A DNA stretch of 64,000 nt, taken from CAVVEQ01 sp963747315. GTDB taxonomy: Bacteria; Chloroflexota; Anaerolineae; Anaerolineales; Anaerolineaceae. Positions 25,263 through 34,800 of this stretch are shown piece by piece. The translations under genes were made by a program, and so were the position numbers. Position 1 is the first letter of the stretch. Every line of letters starts with the position of its first letter. The stretch spans positions 310,001-374,000 of the forward strand of contig CAVVEQ010000013.1 in NCBI GenBank assembly GCA_963747315.1. Reading direction: 5' to 3'. Below the pieces are notes generated by a model. It searched no databases. It had not been told where the DNA came from and was given only the letters and a program-made list of their open reading frames with translations.

Positions 25263-26738
25263 CTATTCTGTTTCGATACCTTTTTGAATACAAGCCAGCC
25301 AGAAATTTTCACTTTCCGTTAGCGCGTGGTCGAATCTTACCAAAATATTGAATTCTGGATCCGCAGTGATGGAATCTCCCAAAGAGACAGGGTTAACAGA
25401 ATCATCAAGAAAGTTTGCCGGGATGAACCCAATTCCTGAAGCATCAGTACGGATCTTCTGCAGGATGTGCTGCGGATTAACCGCGATCAGACTGGTGAGG
25501 GAAAAACCGGTTTTGAGCTGCAAGTATGAAGATACACTATCCATCAATTCGTTCTGTGGGGGGTAGATATAAATTTGAACAGGGGTCCCATCCTGCCAAA
25601 TGAGAATTTTCCCTTCCAGTATGGAAGCCAGTACTTCAGGTTCCAAGGTTCTGTTCGGATTTGAGGTGTTAACAATAAACCGAATTTTTTGCCTTGCAAG
25701 GATGATCGCCTGCTCGGGCGGGCTGGTGTTACCGTTGATCTGAAAGTAAAAATCTGCGTCCGTCCCGGCTGGATTTGCTGCTGCCTGAGTAACCAGGCTG
25801 ATCCCAGGTTGACCTTCTGCGCACAAATCCAGCAGAGGGCTCATCCAGGCGAGGGCGGGGTGAATGTTGACCTTAACTAGTGATGAATTATTATCTGAAC
25901 TTTCCCCGGCAGGTGATTCATTAAGGAAACCGAAAGCGATCACAAGCGTTGCGAAAACAGCACAATAAATGCTGAACGGAACGAAGCTCCGCCGTGAGAC
26001 ATAGCGCAGCAACCAGCGAATACATAAATATCCGACCACGCCTGCCGTCAGGAATCCGACAGCCATGACGGGCAAAAAGGAAGTTACCGAAGGTATTTTG
26101 ATCAAGTCGAGGGTTCCCAAAAGACCTGCAGCAAGCATTACCGGGATTGACATGAGGAAACTGAATCTTGTGGCACCGGGGCGGTCAAAATTGCGGATCA
26201 TGCCTCCCGAAATGGTAGATCCGGAGCGGGAGATGCCTGGAAAGATCGAGATGGCTTGAAAAATCCCAATCCAGACTGCGTCCGCCCAACGCATGGTTTC
26301 CATGCCACGTTTCCGTTTCCCAATTTTCTCGGCGATAAGAAGTAGGATCGCTGTCCCATACAGCAAAGCCGCAGTCAGCACGGGATTGTTGAAAACCGCT
26401 TCCACCTGTTCTTTGATGGTTATCCCCAACAAACCTGCCGGGATACTTGCGATGATAAGATACCAGCCGAGCCGCGAGTTTGATGTTTCAAAAGGTGATC
26501 TGTGTAAAATTCCACGGAACCAATCGCGGATGATCTCCCAAAGGTCCCTGGCAAAGAAAATGATTACAGAAGCTAGTGTACCAAGCTGCACCAGAACATC
26601 AAAAACGAAAGCTTCGGAAAGGGGGATCTGCCAATCCAGCAGGTAGGGAACGATCACGAGGTGAGCTGAGCTGGAAATGGGTAGAAATTCGGTCAGCCCC
26701 TGCACGATTCCCAGAATGATCGCTTGAATTATTGTCAT
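25263..26738 (-). CDS. uppP: Undecaprenyl-diphosphatase UppP fused to a solute-binding-protein-like domain
   Basis: Residues 1 to about 270 are a complete UppP/BacA: GLTEFLPISSSAHL (first active-site motif), FPGISRSGST (second), and multiple membrane helices. This enzyme recycles undecaprenyl diphosphate for peptidoglycan synthesis. UppP is normally about 265 aa; this protein has 491. The extra ~220 residues are soluble and resemble the PstS/PBP-like fold: FIVNTSNPNRTLEPEVLASILEGKILIWQDGTPVQIYIYP, then SGIGFIPANFL. The fusion is in one open frame with a linker rich in Ser/Asn (ESSDNNSS). It overlaps the tgt stop by 1 nt (TAATG). What the extra domain binds is unknown. Confidence 0.88.
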   Translation of the reverse strand: MTIIQAIILGIVQGLTEFLPISSSAHLVIVPYLLDWQIPLSEAFVFDVLVQLGTLASVIIFFARDLWEIIRDWFRGILHRSPFETSNSRLGWYLIIASIPAGLLGITIKEQVEAVFNNPVLTAALLYGTAILLLIAEKIGKRKRGMETMRWADAVWIGIFQAISIFPGISRSGSTISGGMIRNFDRPGATRFSFLMSIPVMLAAGLLGTLDLIKIPSVTSFLPVMAVGFLTAGVVGYLCIRWLLRYVSRRSFVPFSIYCAVFATLVIAFGFLNESPAGESSDNNSSLVKVNIHPALAWMSPLLDLCAEGQPGISLVTQAAANPAGTDADFYFQINGNTSPPEQAIILARQKIRFIVNTSNPNRTLEPEVLASILEGKILIWQDGTPVQIYIYPPQNELMDSVSSYLQLKTGFSLTSLIAVNPQHILQKIRTDASGIGFIPANFLDDSVNPVSLGDSITADPEFNILVRFDHALTESENFWLACIQKGIETE

Positions 26739-27883
26739 TATTGAGCCCTAAGGTTGAATTCGTCGGAAGGGGATTCGGTATGCCATTTGTTGAGGAATTC
26801 CTGTGCAAAAGAATCAAACCTCGATTCCTGGATCGCCTGCCTAGCCCGCCGGGTTATTTCGAGCAGGAAGTAGAGATTATGAATTGATACCAGAGTGCCT
26901 GCGAGCATCTCCTTTGCCAGAATAAGGTGGCGGATGTACGCCCGGCTGAAATTCCGGCAGGTGTAACACCCGCAGGAATCATCAATGGGGTTTTTCTCAT
27001 TCGTATTGATTGTGTTAGCCAGGTTGATCCTTCCGGTTGGTGTAAACGCAGCATGGTGGCGTGCCAGGCGGGTGGGCAGAACACAATCAAAGATATCCAC
27101 TCCACGCCAGATCGCGTTGATAAGATCTTCGGGCGATCCGACTCCCATAAGATATCTGGGTTTTTCCTGGGGGAGGATCCCATTCACAATTTCGATCATG
27201 GCGTGCATATCGGCTTTGGATTCCCCAACAGATAATCCACCGATTGCATACCCGGGGAGATCCTGCATTCCGATGAATTCTGCCGACTGGCGCCTTAGGT
27301 CCGCGAATATACCACCCTGCACGATCCCGAAAAGCGCCTGGTCGGTTCGCCGCTTTGATGCAACGCAGCGTTCCAGCCAGCGGTGAGTGCGCAGCATGGC
27401 AATCTCGGAATACTCCCGCTGGTCCGGCTCGGCGCATTCATCAAATGCCATGATGATATCGGCTCCCAGGGATTCCTGGATTTGGATTGATTTCTCGGGA
27501 GTGAAACGGTGGATAGAGCCATCGATATGGCTCTTAAAATTCACGCCATCCTCATCCACTTTACGGGTTCCTGAAAGGGAAAACACCTGGAATCCACCGG
27601 AATCCGTAAGGATTGGTCGCTTCCAGTTCATAAAAGTATGCAGACCCCCAAGTTCGGCAATAAGGTTTTCCCCCGGGCGTAAAAATAGGTGATAGGTATT
27701 GGCAAGCACAAGACTGGCGCCGATCTCATCAAGTTGTGCCGGGGTGACGGATTTCACCGTCGCCTGGGTGCCTACAGGTGCAAAAATGGGGGTGGCAATT
27801 TCGCCATGCGGGGTATTGAATGTACCCGCTCTAGCTTTGCCGTCTTTCTGCTCAATTATGTATCCAAACCATTGGCTGGTCAC
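26738..27883 (-). CDS. tgt: Queuine/preQ1 tRNA-ribosyltransferase
   Basis: This enzyme exchanges guanine-34 of tRNAs for preQ1 in queuosine synthesis. It is 381 aa from GTG 27883. The frame stays open to 28264 only because it crosses antisense to alr, and there the residues are not Tgt-like. TPHGEIATPIFAPVGTQ starts the normal barrel. LTDSGGFQVFSL carries the catalytic Asp region, QGGIF and GGLSVGE line the pocket, and GVDIFDCVLPTRLAR is conserved. The zinc ligands are CGCYTC...H (CxCxxC-H). There is no SD; a TATAAT box ends 7 nt before the GTG, so a leaderless mRNA is likely. It is the first gene of tgt-uppP-DUF385. Confidence 0.95.
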   Translation of the reverse strand: MTSQWFGYIIEQKDGKARAGTFNTPHGEIATPIFAPVGTQATVKSVTPAQLDEIGASLVLANTYHLFLRPGENLIAELGGLHTFMNWKRPILTDSGGFQVFSLSGTRKVDEDGVNFKSHIDGSIHRFTPEKSIQIQESLGADIIMAFDECAEPDQREYSEIAMLRTHRWLERCVASKRRTDQALFGIVQGGIFADLRRQSAEFIGMQDLPGYAIGGLSVGESKADMHAMIEIVNGILPQEKPRYLMGVGSPEDLINAIWRGVDIFDCVLPTRLARHHAAFTPTGRINLANTINTNEKNPIDDSCGCYTCRNFSRAYIRHLILAKEMLAGTLVSIHNLYFLLEITRRARQAIQESRFDSFAQEFLNKWHTESPSDEFNLRAQ

Positions 27884-27890
27884 GAAGGCA

Positions 27891-27896
27891 ATTATA
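27891..27896 (-). promoter_or_regulatory. -10 box of tgt, leaderless type
   Basis: TATAAT on the minus strand, then 7 nt, then the GTG start at 27883. The -35 region is weak. Its spacing to the start codon is like that of the slt, alr, wzz-like and transglutaminase genes. Confidence 0.5.
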
Positions 27897-27926
27897 CCTT
27901 TGGAGAATTGCAGGCAGCAGAACCGC

Positions 27927-27955
27927 TTGTCGAAGGGGAATGAGACGTTTATACT
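27927..27955 (+). promoter_or_regulatory. Promoter of alr, leaderless type
   Basis: TTGTCG (27927-27932), a 17-nt spacer and TATACT (27950-27955), then six bases and the ATG at 27962. It is divergent from the tgt promoter. Confidence 0.6.
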
Positions 27956-27961
27956 AGGCGG

Positions 27962-29093
27962 ATGGAAATTGCCCACCCCAACGACATTGAATCCTGCTCC
28001 ACTTGGCTCGAAATTGACCTGAATGCGATCAAGAATAATATTCACCTGCTTCAAGCCATTACTGGGACTTCCGTCATGCCGGTGGTCAAGGCGAACGCAT
28101 ATGGGCATGGTTTGATCGCAGTTTCGCGGGCAGCGGAAGAGGCTGGAGCGACATGGCTGGGGGTATCCCGGATTGAAGAAGCAATCTCCCTGAGGAAGGC
28201 GGGCATTCAGATGTTCCATCCTGATCCTCGGATACACTTCCCCACCAAGGATCGCAGAAGCCATTGAGTATGACGTCGCTGTGACGCTTTATGACCGGCG
28301 CGTTGCCTCGTTATATGATCAAGCTGCCAGGATAAAAGCGGGAAAACTTCGCGTTCACGTAAAAACCGATTCGGGGATGGGCCGCCTGGGAGTTCCCGCA
28401 ACCGAAACGCAAGGTTTCCTGGATGAAATGCGCGGGTATCAACATCTTGAAGTCGAAGGACTTTTTACACACTTCGCCCGGGCAGATGAACCGGAAGCAC
28501 CGACGACTGATGAACAATTATCGAAGTTTCATGAACTGCTCGATTCACTAACCCGGAATGGAATACGCCCCCATATAATCCACGCATCCAATTCCGCAGG
28601 CGCACTGAATTTCCCCGCTGGGAGATTCGACCTTGTTCGCTGCGGGATTTCGGTTTACGGCTTGAATCCCTCTCCGCAAACCAGGCTTCCCCTCGGTTTT
28701 CAACGGGCTCTTGCATGGAAAACAAGGTTGACCTCCGTGAAGGTTTTGCCAAAAGGACACGGCGTAAGCTATGGGTTTCACTACTACACTCCCCGGAAAG
28801 AGCGGATCGGGGTGATCGCCATCGGTTACGCAGATGGGTTTCGCAGAGTTGAGGGCAACCGGGTATTGATCCGCGGAAAATTTGCCGAAGTGGTTGGAGC
28901 GGTATGCATGGATCAGTGTATGGTGCAATTGGAGGAAATCCCGGAAGCCGAAGTGGGGGATGAGGTCATCCTGATCGGGGTTCAAGATGGGGGGGAGATA
29001 TCCGCAGACGATATCGCTGGAACCTGGCAGACGATCAATTACGAGGTAATCTGCGGCCTGGCTGACCGCGTCCCCAGGTTTTACCGTTCATGA
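27962..29093 (+). CDS. alr: Alanine racemase (one frameshift)
   Basis: This PLP enzyme makes D-alanine for peptidoglycan. The N-terminal part WLEIDLNAIKNNIHLL and VVKANAYGHG (PLP lysine) runs to a false stop at 28267. From about 28214 the +1 frame continues ILILGYTSPPRIAEAIEYDVAVTLYD and on to the normal C-terminal domain with YGF (catalytic Tyr region GVSYGFHYYTP) and GAVCMDQCMVQ. Dropping one T or C from the GTTCC at 28213-28217 restores a 376-aa protein, the standard length. Because alr is usually essential, a sequencing indel is more likely than a dead gene. Its stop overlaps recJ (ATGA). Confidence 0.9.
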
Positions 29094-30790
29094 ACATCGG
29101 AGCAAGACCGGAACGCAAATGGGTTCTATCCCCTCAGATCCCCGAGGATATCTCAAAAGCGCTGGAGGATTATCCTGCAATTCTTCGCCAGGTGCTATTT
29201 AACCGGGATTACAACACGCCCGAGGCAGCTGCAGCTTTCCTCTCCGCCGAAACACCCATTTATTCTCCATTTCTCCTTACCGGAATAAACCAGACGATAG
29301 AACGTTTGGTTAGTGCCATCCAGACGGGCGAGAAGATCGCCGTGTATGGTGATTATGACGTGGATGGAGTGACCGCCACGGTCTTGCTGGTGGAGGTGAT
29401 CCGGGCGTTGGGTGGGGAGGTTGATAAATACATCCCCGACAGATTTGATGAAGGTTACGGGTTGAATTGTGAAGCGCTTGAAAAACTGGCATCGGATGAT
29501 GTCAAACTTGTTTTAACCGTTGATTGCGGGATTCGCAGCCCAGTCGAGGCAGCGCGGGCATGTGAACTTGGTATGGACCTGATCATCAGCGATCACCATC
29601 ACCCGCGCGGGGAGGTGCCGTCAGCTTATGCCGTTGTATGCCCCAAGCAGGTGGGCGATGACTACCCTAATAAGGATATCAGTGGGGTGGGCCTGGCCTA
29701 TAAGGTTGCGGAAGCACTGATTGAGCAATTCCCCGGTAAGAATTTGAAAGCTGAGAATTGGTTGGACCTGGTCGCCCTCGGCACGGTGGCGGACGTAGTT
29801 CCCCTGACTGGAGAAAACCGCGTCCTGGTTCGAAAGGGTTTGGAAGTCATCCATTCCGGAAACCGCCTGGGACTACGCATGCTGGCAAATATTGCCGGGA
29901 TCGATATCCAAAAGGTGAATTCAACCGATATCGGTTTCAAACTTGGCCCCCGGCTTAATGCATCCGGTCGTTTGGAAACAGCGGAATTGGCCTATGAGCT
30001 GCTGATTTCGACAGACACTGCCCAAGCAGGCGAGGAAGCCAGGTTATTGAACACGTTGAATATCGAAAGGCAGCAGAAGACTAAAGAATCCCTTGTAGTT
30101 GCAGATCAGATCGCGTTACGGTCTAAAAATGGAAGCCTAATATTCGCCGCGGATGAAAGTTTCAACGAAGGAATTGTGGGGTTGATCGCATCCAAATTGA
30201 CCGAATCGTATTATCGCCCTTCCATCGCGGGAAAGATCCAGGAGGAAAACATCCGGGCTTCCTGCCGTTCGATCCGGGAGTTCCACATCACCCAGGCTTT
30301 GGATGAATGCGCCGACCTGCTCGTCCGTCATGGCGGGCACGCGATGGCAGCCGGATTCACTCTTCGCCGCGAAAATCTGGATGCTTTCCTGGAAAGGCTA
30401 TTTTCCATCGCTGAGCGTGAATTGGGCAACAAGGAACTCTCACCGCGGTTGAATATCGATACTGAAATCACTTTAAAAATGATGCAGTGGGAACTATTGG
30501 GATTCCTCGAAAAACTGAATCCGATTGGCGCAGAAAATCCAGGAGCCATCTTCATGGCGAAAAACCTTCTTGTGCTGGATATGCGTCAGATGGGTTCCGA
30601 TGGAAAGCATCTGCGCCTGAGGGTAAAACAGGATGGCACCAACATGAGCGCGGTCGCGTTTGGTTTTGGTGAATGGGCGGAAAGATCACCTAAGAACTTG
30701 GATCTGGTTTTCCGGCTGGAAATGAATGAATATAATGGGTTTCAATCCCTGCAGCTTAATGTGATCGACATGCGGGAGACTGCTCTTTGA
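29090..30790 (+). CDS. recJ: Single-stranded-DNA-specific exonuclease RecJ
   Basis: This 566-aa 5'-3' ssDNA exonuclease acts in recombination and mismatch repair. The DHH phosphoesterase motifs are clear: IAVYGDYDVDGVTATVLL (motif I), DRFDEGYGLN, LVLTVDCGI (motif II), ISDHHHP (DHH), and ISGVGLAYKVAEAL. The DHHA1 part holds GHAMAAGFTL, and a C-terminal OB-like segment follows. There is no SD; it starts inside the alr stop codon, so translation depends on coupling. It is intact in one frame. Confidence 0.94.
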   Translation: MNIGARPERKWVLSPQIPEDISKALEDYPAILRQVLFNRDYNTPEAAAAFLSAETPIYSPFLLTGINQTIERLVSAIQTGEKIAVYGDYDVDGVTATVLLVEVIRALGGEVDKYIPDRFDEGYGLNCEALEKLASDDVKLVLTVDCGIRSPVEAARACELGMDLIISDHHHPRGEVPSAYAVVCPKQVGDDYPNKDISGVGLAYKVAEALIEQFPGKNLKAENWLDLVALGTVADVVPLTGENRVLVRKGLEVIHSGNRLGLRMLANIAGIDIQKVNSTDIGFKLGPRLNASGRLETAELAYELLISTDTAQAGEEARLLNTLNIERQQKTKESLVVADQIALRSKNGSLIFAADESFNEGIVGLIASKLTESYYRPSIAGKIQEENIRASCRSIREFHITQALDECADLLVRHGGHAMAAGFTLRRENLDAFLERLFSIAERELGNKELSPRLNIDTEITLKMMQWELLGFLEKLNPIGAENPGAIFMAKNLLVLDMRQMGSDGKHLRLRVKQDGTNMSAVAFGFGEWAERSPKNLDLVFRLEMNEYNGFQSLQLNVIDMRETAL

Positions 30791-30804
30791 AAGTCTGATT
30801 CTGC

Positions 30805-31710
30805 ATGCCTCCTTCCCGCTTAAAAGCCCTTCTGCTTGCCATTCTGGTTGTTATTATCTGGGCGACTTCCTGGATCCTGCTTAAATCTGGAATGCAAGGA
30901 ATCCCGACTCTGACGCTCAACGGAATGCGTTATACCCTTGCTTTCCTGGTGATGATCCCCTTTCTTTTCCTGCCAAAGATTCGGAGTCAATTTACCAATT
31001 TTTCCCGGAGCGATTGGATTGATTTAATTCTGCTGGGGATAGTTTTCATCGCTCTTGCACAAGGCACATTGGCGCTATCACTCGTATTCTTGCCAGCCAC
31101 GACGGCAAGCCTGATCGTCAATTGCACCCCAGTTTTCGTAGCATTCTTCGGGATCGGTTTCCTGGCTGAGCGGCCCCGAAAATGGCAATGGGCGGGGCTG
31201 GCTGTGAATATGGCAGGCATTTTCCTGTATTTCTTCCCGGTGCAGCGGCAGGATGGCAACATTACCGGATTGGTAATTGCCTTTGCGTGTTTATTATTTA
31301 ATACGGCTGGCGCACTACTTTCTCGAAGGATCAATCGCGGCGCAAGGATGAACGCTTTCATTGTCTCGGCGATCAGTATCGGCGTGGGGGGTATCCTGAT
31401 GCTTTTAGCGGGATTAGTGGCGTATGGGTTGCCAGAGTTTAGAGTGGAGGAGTCCGGGTTGCTTGTCTGGCTGGCTGTCGTCAATACCGCGGTTGCTTTC
31501 CCGCTCTGGAATTATTCGCTTCAAACCCTCACTGCCATGGAATCGAACATCATCAGCAATACGATGTTGATTTACGTGGCGATCCTTGCATATTTCATGC
31601 TTGGGGAGCAATTGACTGGCCAACAGGTGCTTGGGCTGGTGCTCACTGCGCTAGGGGCGGTTATGGTCCAGATCCAGAATCGAAGTTCAGCCACGCCGCA
31701 GAATATCTGA
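30805..31710 (+). CDS. DMT-family (EamA) transporter
   Basis: This 301-aa integral membrane protein has about ten hydrophobic helices in two EamA repeats (first at about 8-140, second at about 150-290). The repeat start VIIWATSWILLKSGMQGIPTLTLNGMRYTLAFLVMIPF is typical, and TAVAFPLWNYSLQTLTAMESNIISNTMLIYVAILAY marks the end of the second. It likely exports small metabolites or amino acids; the substrate is unknown. It lies 14 nt after recJ with no clear SD. Confidence 0.85.
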   Translation: MPPSRLKALLLAILVVIIWATSWILLKSGMQGIPTLTLNGMRYTLAFLVMIPFLFLPKIRSQFTNFSRSDWIDLILLGIVFIALAQGTLALSLVFLPATTASLIVNCTPVFVAFFGIGFLAERPRKWQWAGLAVNMAGIFLYFFPVQRQDGNITGLVIAFACLLFNTAGALLSRRINRGARMNAFIVSAISIGVGGILMLLAGLVAYGLPEFRVEESGLLVWLAVVNTAVAFPLWNYSLQTLTAMESNIISNTMLIYVAILAYFMLGEQLTGQQVLGLVLTALGAVMVQIQNRSSATPQNI

Positions 31711-31719
31711 ATGTAATTC

Positions 31720-31728
31720 TGCTATAAT
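31720..31728 (+). promoter_or_regulatory. Extended -10 promoter of the AAA ATPase operon
   Basis: TGCTATAAT, a perfect extended -10, lies 40 nt before the ATG at 31769. The same nine bases precede ahcY at 16497. Confidence 0.55.
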
Positions 31729-31768
31729 TTATACAAAGCAATCATCCATTATTTCAGGCGGCTGTTTC

Positions 31769-33103
31769 ATGAATAATCCTCCAAATTCCCGTCACACTGC
31801 ACCGGTTGGCCCACTCGCGCCTTCCCAGTTTGTTCCCCCTCCCATCAACAAGATCGAAGACACGGGACTCTCTTCACTCTGGCTTCAGGACCTGATCCTC
31901 AAAGTTATGTATTTCCAGGGTTACCTTACAGGGTTCAAGATTGCGGAAGAGATCGAGCTTCCCTTCGCGAATGTGGTGGATCAGCTATTGGAATCTCTCA
32001 AACGCGATAAGCTGGTGGAAGTTCGGTCCTCGCAAATGGGGTTGGGTGAAGGCGCTTACCTTTACGCGATCACCGGAGCGGGCATCAACCGTGCGCGCGA
32101 AGCCCTGGAACGTAGCCAGTATGCAGGCCCGGCTCCTGTGCAGCTTCAGAGCTACAACGATTCCATTCGCAAGCAAAGCCGCGGAAGGGTGCAGGTGAAT
32201 CCGCGCGTGATGCAGCAGGTACTCTCCACCCTAACTTTATCCGACAAAACTTTCCACAAACTCGGACCAGCGGTTAACTCAGGCATGTCCATTTTTATCT
32301 ACGGGCCTCCGGGGAATGGCAAAACCAGCGTCGCAAGAGCAATTGGGAACCTGGTGCTTACACAGGAGATGTATATCCCCTATGCCATCTATGTGGATGG
32401 GCAGGTGATCAAGCTGTTTGATAATGTTAACCACGAACTTGCCCCGGAAGAGGAATCCTCGCCAACCTCCGGCGGAGTACGTCCCCGCAAGGATACCCGC
32501 TGGGTAAAGATCAAACGACCGTTTATCGTCGCCGGTGGTGAGTTGACCCTCACTGGTTTGGACCTGGTATTCGACGATGTAATGAAATTTTACGAGGCCC
32601 CGTTCCAACTCCGGGCGAATGGCGGCATCTTTCTCATCGATGACTTTGGGCGCCAGCAGGTCCGCCCGCGCGATCTGCTCAACCGCTGGATCGTGCCGCT
32701 GGAGAACCGGATCGATTACCTGACATTGCATACCGGTCGAAAGCTTGAGATCCCCTTCGACGTGCTGGTGATTTTTTCCACTAACCTTCCTCCCAAAGAC
32801 CTGGTGGATGAAGCCTTCCTCCGCCGCCTGCGCCACAAGATCGAGATCACTGATCCATCCTATGAAGAATACCGGGATATTTTCCACCGGGTGGCAGCCA
32901 CCAAGGGTGTGAATTACAACGACCAGGGTTTGGCTTACCTGCTTCAGGAATGGTACGTGAAACCGAATCGCAAACTGCGCGCAGTGCATCCCCGGGATCT
33001 TTGCGACCAGATCCTGGATATCGCCCGCTACCTAGGCATCGAACCTTCCTTATCAAGAGAACTGATCGACCGCGCCGCGGAATCTTATTTCGTCGAGCTA
33101 TAG
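31769..33103 (+). CDS. AAA ATPase with N-terminal winged-helix-like region
   Basis: The 444-aa protein has a Pro/Asn-rich start (1-25) and a helix-turn-helix-like block (about 30-105: LILKVMYFQGYLTGFKIAEEIELPFANVVDQLLESLKRDKLVEVR). A linker follows, then an AAA core with Walker A GPPGNGKTS near residue 176 and Walker B IFLIDDFGRQQVRPRDLLNRW. Sensor-1 lies in VIFSTNLPPKDLVDEAFLRRLRHKIEI (Asn, then the Arg finger). The winged-helix part may read an effector or bind DNA, but could also be a protein-interaction module. No partner is recognisable next to it. It is followed after 3 nt by gdpD. Confidence 0.8.
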   Translation: MNNPPNSRHTAPVGPLAPSQFVPPPINKIEDTGLSSLWLQDLILKVMYFQGYLTGFKIAEEIELPFANVVDQLLESLKRDKLVEVRSSQMGLGEGAYLYAITGAGINRAREALERSQYAGPAPVQLQSYNDSIRKQSRGRVQVNPRVMQQVLSTLTLSDKTFHKLGPAVNSGMSIFIYGPPGNGKTSVARAIGNLVLTQEMYIPYAIYVDGQVIKLFDNVNHELAPEEESSPTSGGVRPRKDTRWVKIKRPFIVAGGELTLTGLDLVFDDVMKFYEAPFQLRANGGIFLIDDFGRQQVRPRDLLNRWIVPLENRIDYLTLHTGRKLEIPFDVLVIFSTNLPPKDLVDEAFLRRLRHKIEITDPSYEEYRDIFHRVAATKGVNYNDQGLAYLLQEWYVKPNRKLRAVHPRDLCDQILDIARYLGIEPSLSRELIDRAAESYFVEL

Positions 33104-33106
33104 GAT

Positions 33107-33853
33107 ATGGTTATACTTGACCGAAAACCCCTGATCATTGCGCACAGGGGAGCTTGCAGTTACGCTCCCGAGAATACCATGGCGGCATTTCGCCTGGCGC
33201 TGGAGCAGGGTGCGGACGGGATCGAGCTGGATGCCAAGCTCAGCAAGGATGGTGTTGTTGTGGTCATCCATGATCAGACAGTGGATCGGACCACCAATGG
33301 AAGCGGTAAGGTTGCAAATCTCACCTTCGCTGAGCTCCAGAAACTTGATGCTGGGATCCAGTTTGCTCCCCGGTATTCCCGGGAAAAAATCCCTTCCCTG
33401 AAACAAGTTTTGGATGAGCTGGGAGATCAACTTCTGATCAATATTGAATTAACCAGTTATGCCTCACCGGGGGATGATCTCCCGGAAAAAGTTGCCGATC
33501 TGGTGAAAATGGGCGGTGTGAGCCACAATATCATTTTTTCATCCTTCCACCCATCGATTTTAATGCGGATCCATAAATTAATGCCGGATGTCCCCGCAGG
33601 TTTGCTTACCGGAGAAGGCTGGCTGCAGTGGGGAAATTCTTTCATGGGTAGGCAGATATCACCTGATCTCATTCACCCGTATTTCACCAAGGCAACGAGA
33701 AAATTCATAGAAAGTGCCCATCGGATGCACCGAAAAGTGAACACGTGGACTGTGGATGACCCCCGCGTAATCTTTCGCCTGGTGAAGGATGGGGTGGATG
33801 GCATCATCACAGATGATCCGCTCCTGGCAATCAGGATCAGGGACGTGCAATGA
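33107..33853 (+). CDS. Glycerophosphodiester phosphodiesterase
   Basis: This 248-aa GDPD barrel hydrolyses glycerophosphodiesters to glycerol-3-P and an alcohol. IAHRGACSYAPENTMAAF contains the first catalytic His and the Glu/Asn pair. GIELDAKLSKDGVVVVIHDQTVDRTTNG carries the metal-binding E-x-D and the second catalytic His. The end, VNTWTVDDPRVIFRLVKDGVDGIITDDPLLA, is typical. There is no signal peptide, so it is cytosolic. The gene is 3 nt after the ATPase gene and overlaps the dehydratase gene by 4 nt (ATGA). Confidence 0.92.
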   Translation: MVILDRKPLIIAHRGACSYAPENTMAAFRLALEQGADGIELDAKLSKDGVVVVIHDQTVDRTTNGSGKVANLTFAELQKLDAGIQFAPRYSREKIPSLKQVLDELGDQLLINIELTSYASPGDDLPEKVADLVKMGGVSHNIIFSSFHPSILMRIHKLMPDVPAGLLTGEGWLQWGNSFMGRQISPDLIHPYFTKATRKFIESAHRMHRKVNTWTVDDPRVIFRLVKDGVDGIITDDPLLAIRIRDVQ

Positions 33854-34800
33854 TCCCACGGGAATGGCTGATGGAGGCGCAACAAAGGTTGGAAGGCAGG
33901 ATTCTGCGAACTCCGCTCCTTCACGACCGGGATGCATCAATCTACCTCAAACTCGAAAATCTCCAGACCACTGGCTCTTTCAAACTTCGGGGTGCACTGA
34001 ACAGGATTCTGACGCTGACAGAAGAAGAGAGAGCCAGGGTTGTAACGGCTTCGGCGGGCAACCATGGACTGGGAGTGGCTTACGCAATCCGGTTGGCTGG
34101 TGGAAAAGCTGTGATATTCGTATCCGACCATGCTGTTCGCCAAAAAGTAGATGCTATACGATCCCTCGGAGGGGAGATCCACGAGGTGCGGGGAGGGTAT
34201 GGGGAGGCGGAAATTGCCGCGATCCGGTTTGCCGAAGAGATAGGGGGAGAATACATATCACCATATAACGATCCCCAGGTGGTAGCCGGGCAGGCAACAG
34301 TCGGTTTCGAGCTGATCGATCAACTGGAGGGCAGACCCATCCGCAGTGTCATTGTACCGGTTGGGGGAGGGGGGTTGCTTGCAGGGATCGGGTTGGCATT
34401 CCAGGCGGCAGGAGTAAAAGTAAAAATCGTGGGAGTAAACCCGGTGGAGTCGCAGTTCTTTTATTCCCAGTTCACCCGGGGGAGTCAATCTGGAGTTGAA
34501 GACCGCCCAACATTGGCGGATGGATTGGCGGGAGCGATCGATCCGGCAGCGATAACTTTTCCCATCCTCAAGAACCTGGATGTAAGCATCATTACCATCG
34601 AAGAATCTGCGATCCGGGAGGCAGTTCGCATCATCTGGGAAAAATTCGGCCAAAGGGTGGAGGGATCTGCTGCCATCGCGCTAGCTGCGATAAACCAGGA
34701 CCCAGCTATCGAAAAACCTGCCGCAGTGATCCTGACTGGTGGTAATATCCAACCTGAAATATTCTCCGGTCTGGTCGGAGATCCTGTTACTGATCTATGA
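33850..34800 (+). CDS. Threonine/serine dehydratase (PLP fold type II)
   Basis: This 316-aa enzyme deaminates Thr or Ser to a 2-oxoacid, or acts as a related racemase/dehydratase. The PLP lysine is K45 in LQTTGSFKLRGALNRI. The ASAGNHGLGVAYAI motif and the glycine-rich phosphate loop VPVGGGGLLAGIG are present. The C-terminal regulatory ACT domain of biosynthetic IlvA is absent, so it is the catabolic or standalone type. It overlaps gdpD by 4 nt and the GH3 gene by 4 nt, forming one tightly packed operon. Confidence 0.9.
   Translation: MIPREWLMEAQQRLEGRILRTPLLHDRDASIYLKLENLQTTGSFKLRGALNRILTLTEEERARVVTASAGNHGLGVAYAIRLAGGKAVIFVSDHAVRQKVDAIRSLGGEIHEVRGGYGEAEIAAIRFAEEIGGEYISPYNDPQVVAGQATVGFELIDQLEGRPIRSVIVPVGGGGLLAGIGLAFQAAGVKVKIVGVNPVESQFFYSQFTRGSQSGVEDRPTLADGLAGAIDPAAITFPILKNLDVSIITIEESAIREAVRIIWEKFGQRVEGSAAIALAAINQDPAIEKPAAVILTGGNIQPEIFSGLVGDPVTDL

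Noticed and set aside
27884..28264. 127-codon N-terminal extension of tgt
   Set aside because: It runs antisense through alr. Tgt similarity begins only just after 27883, and a -10 box lies in between.
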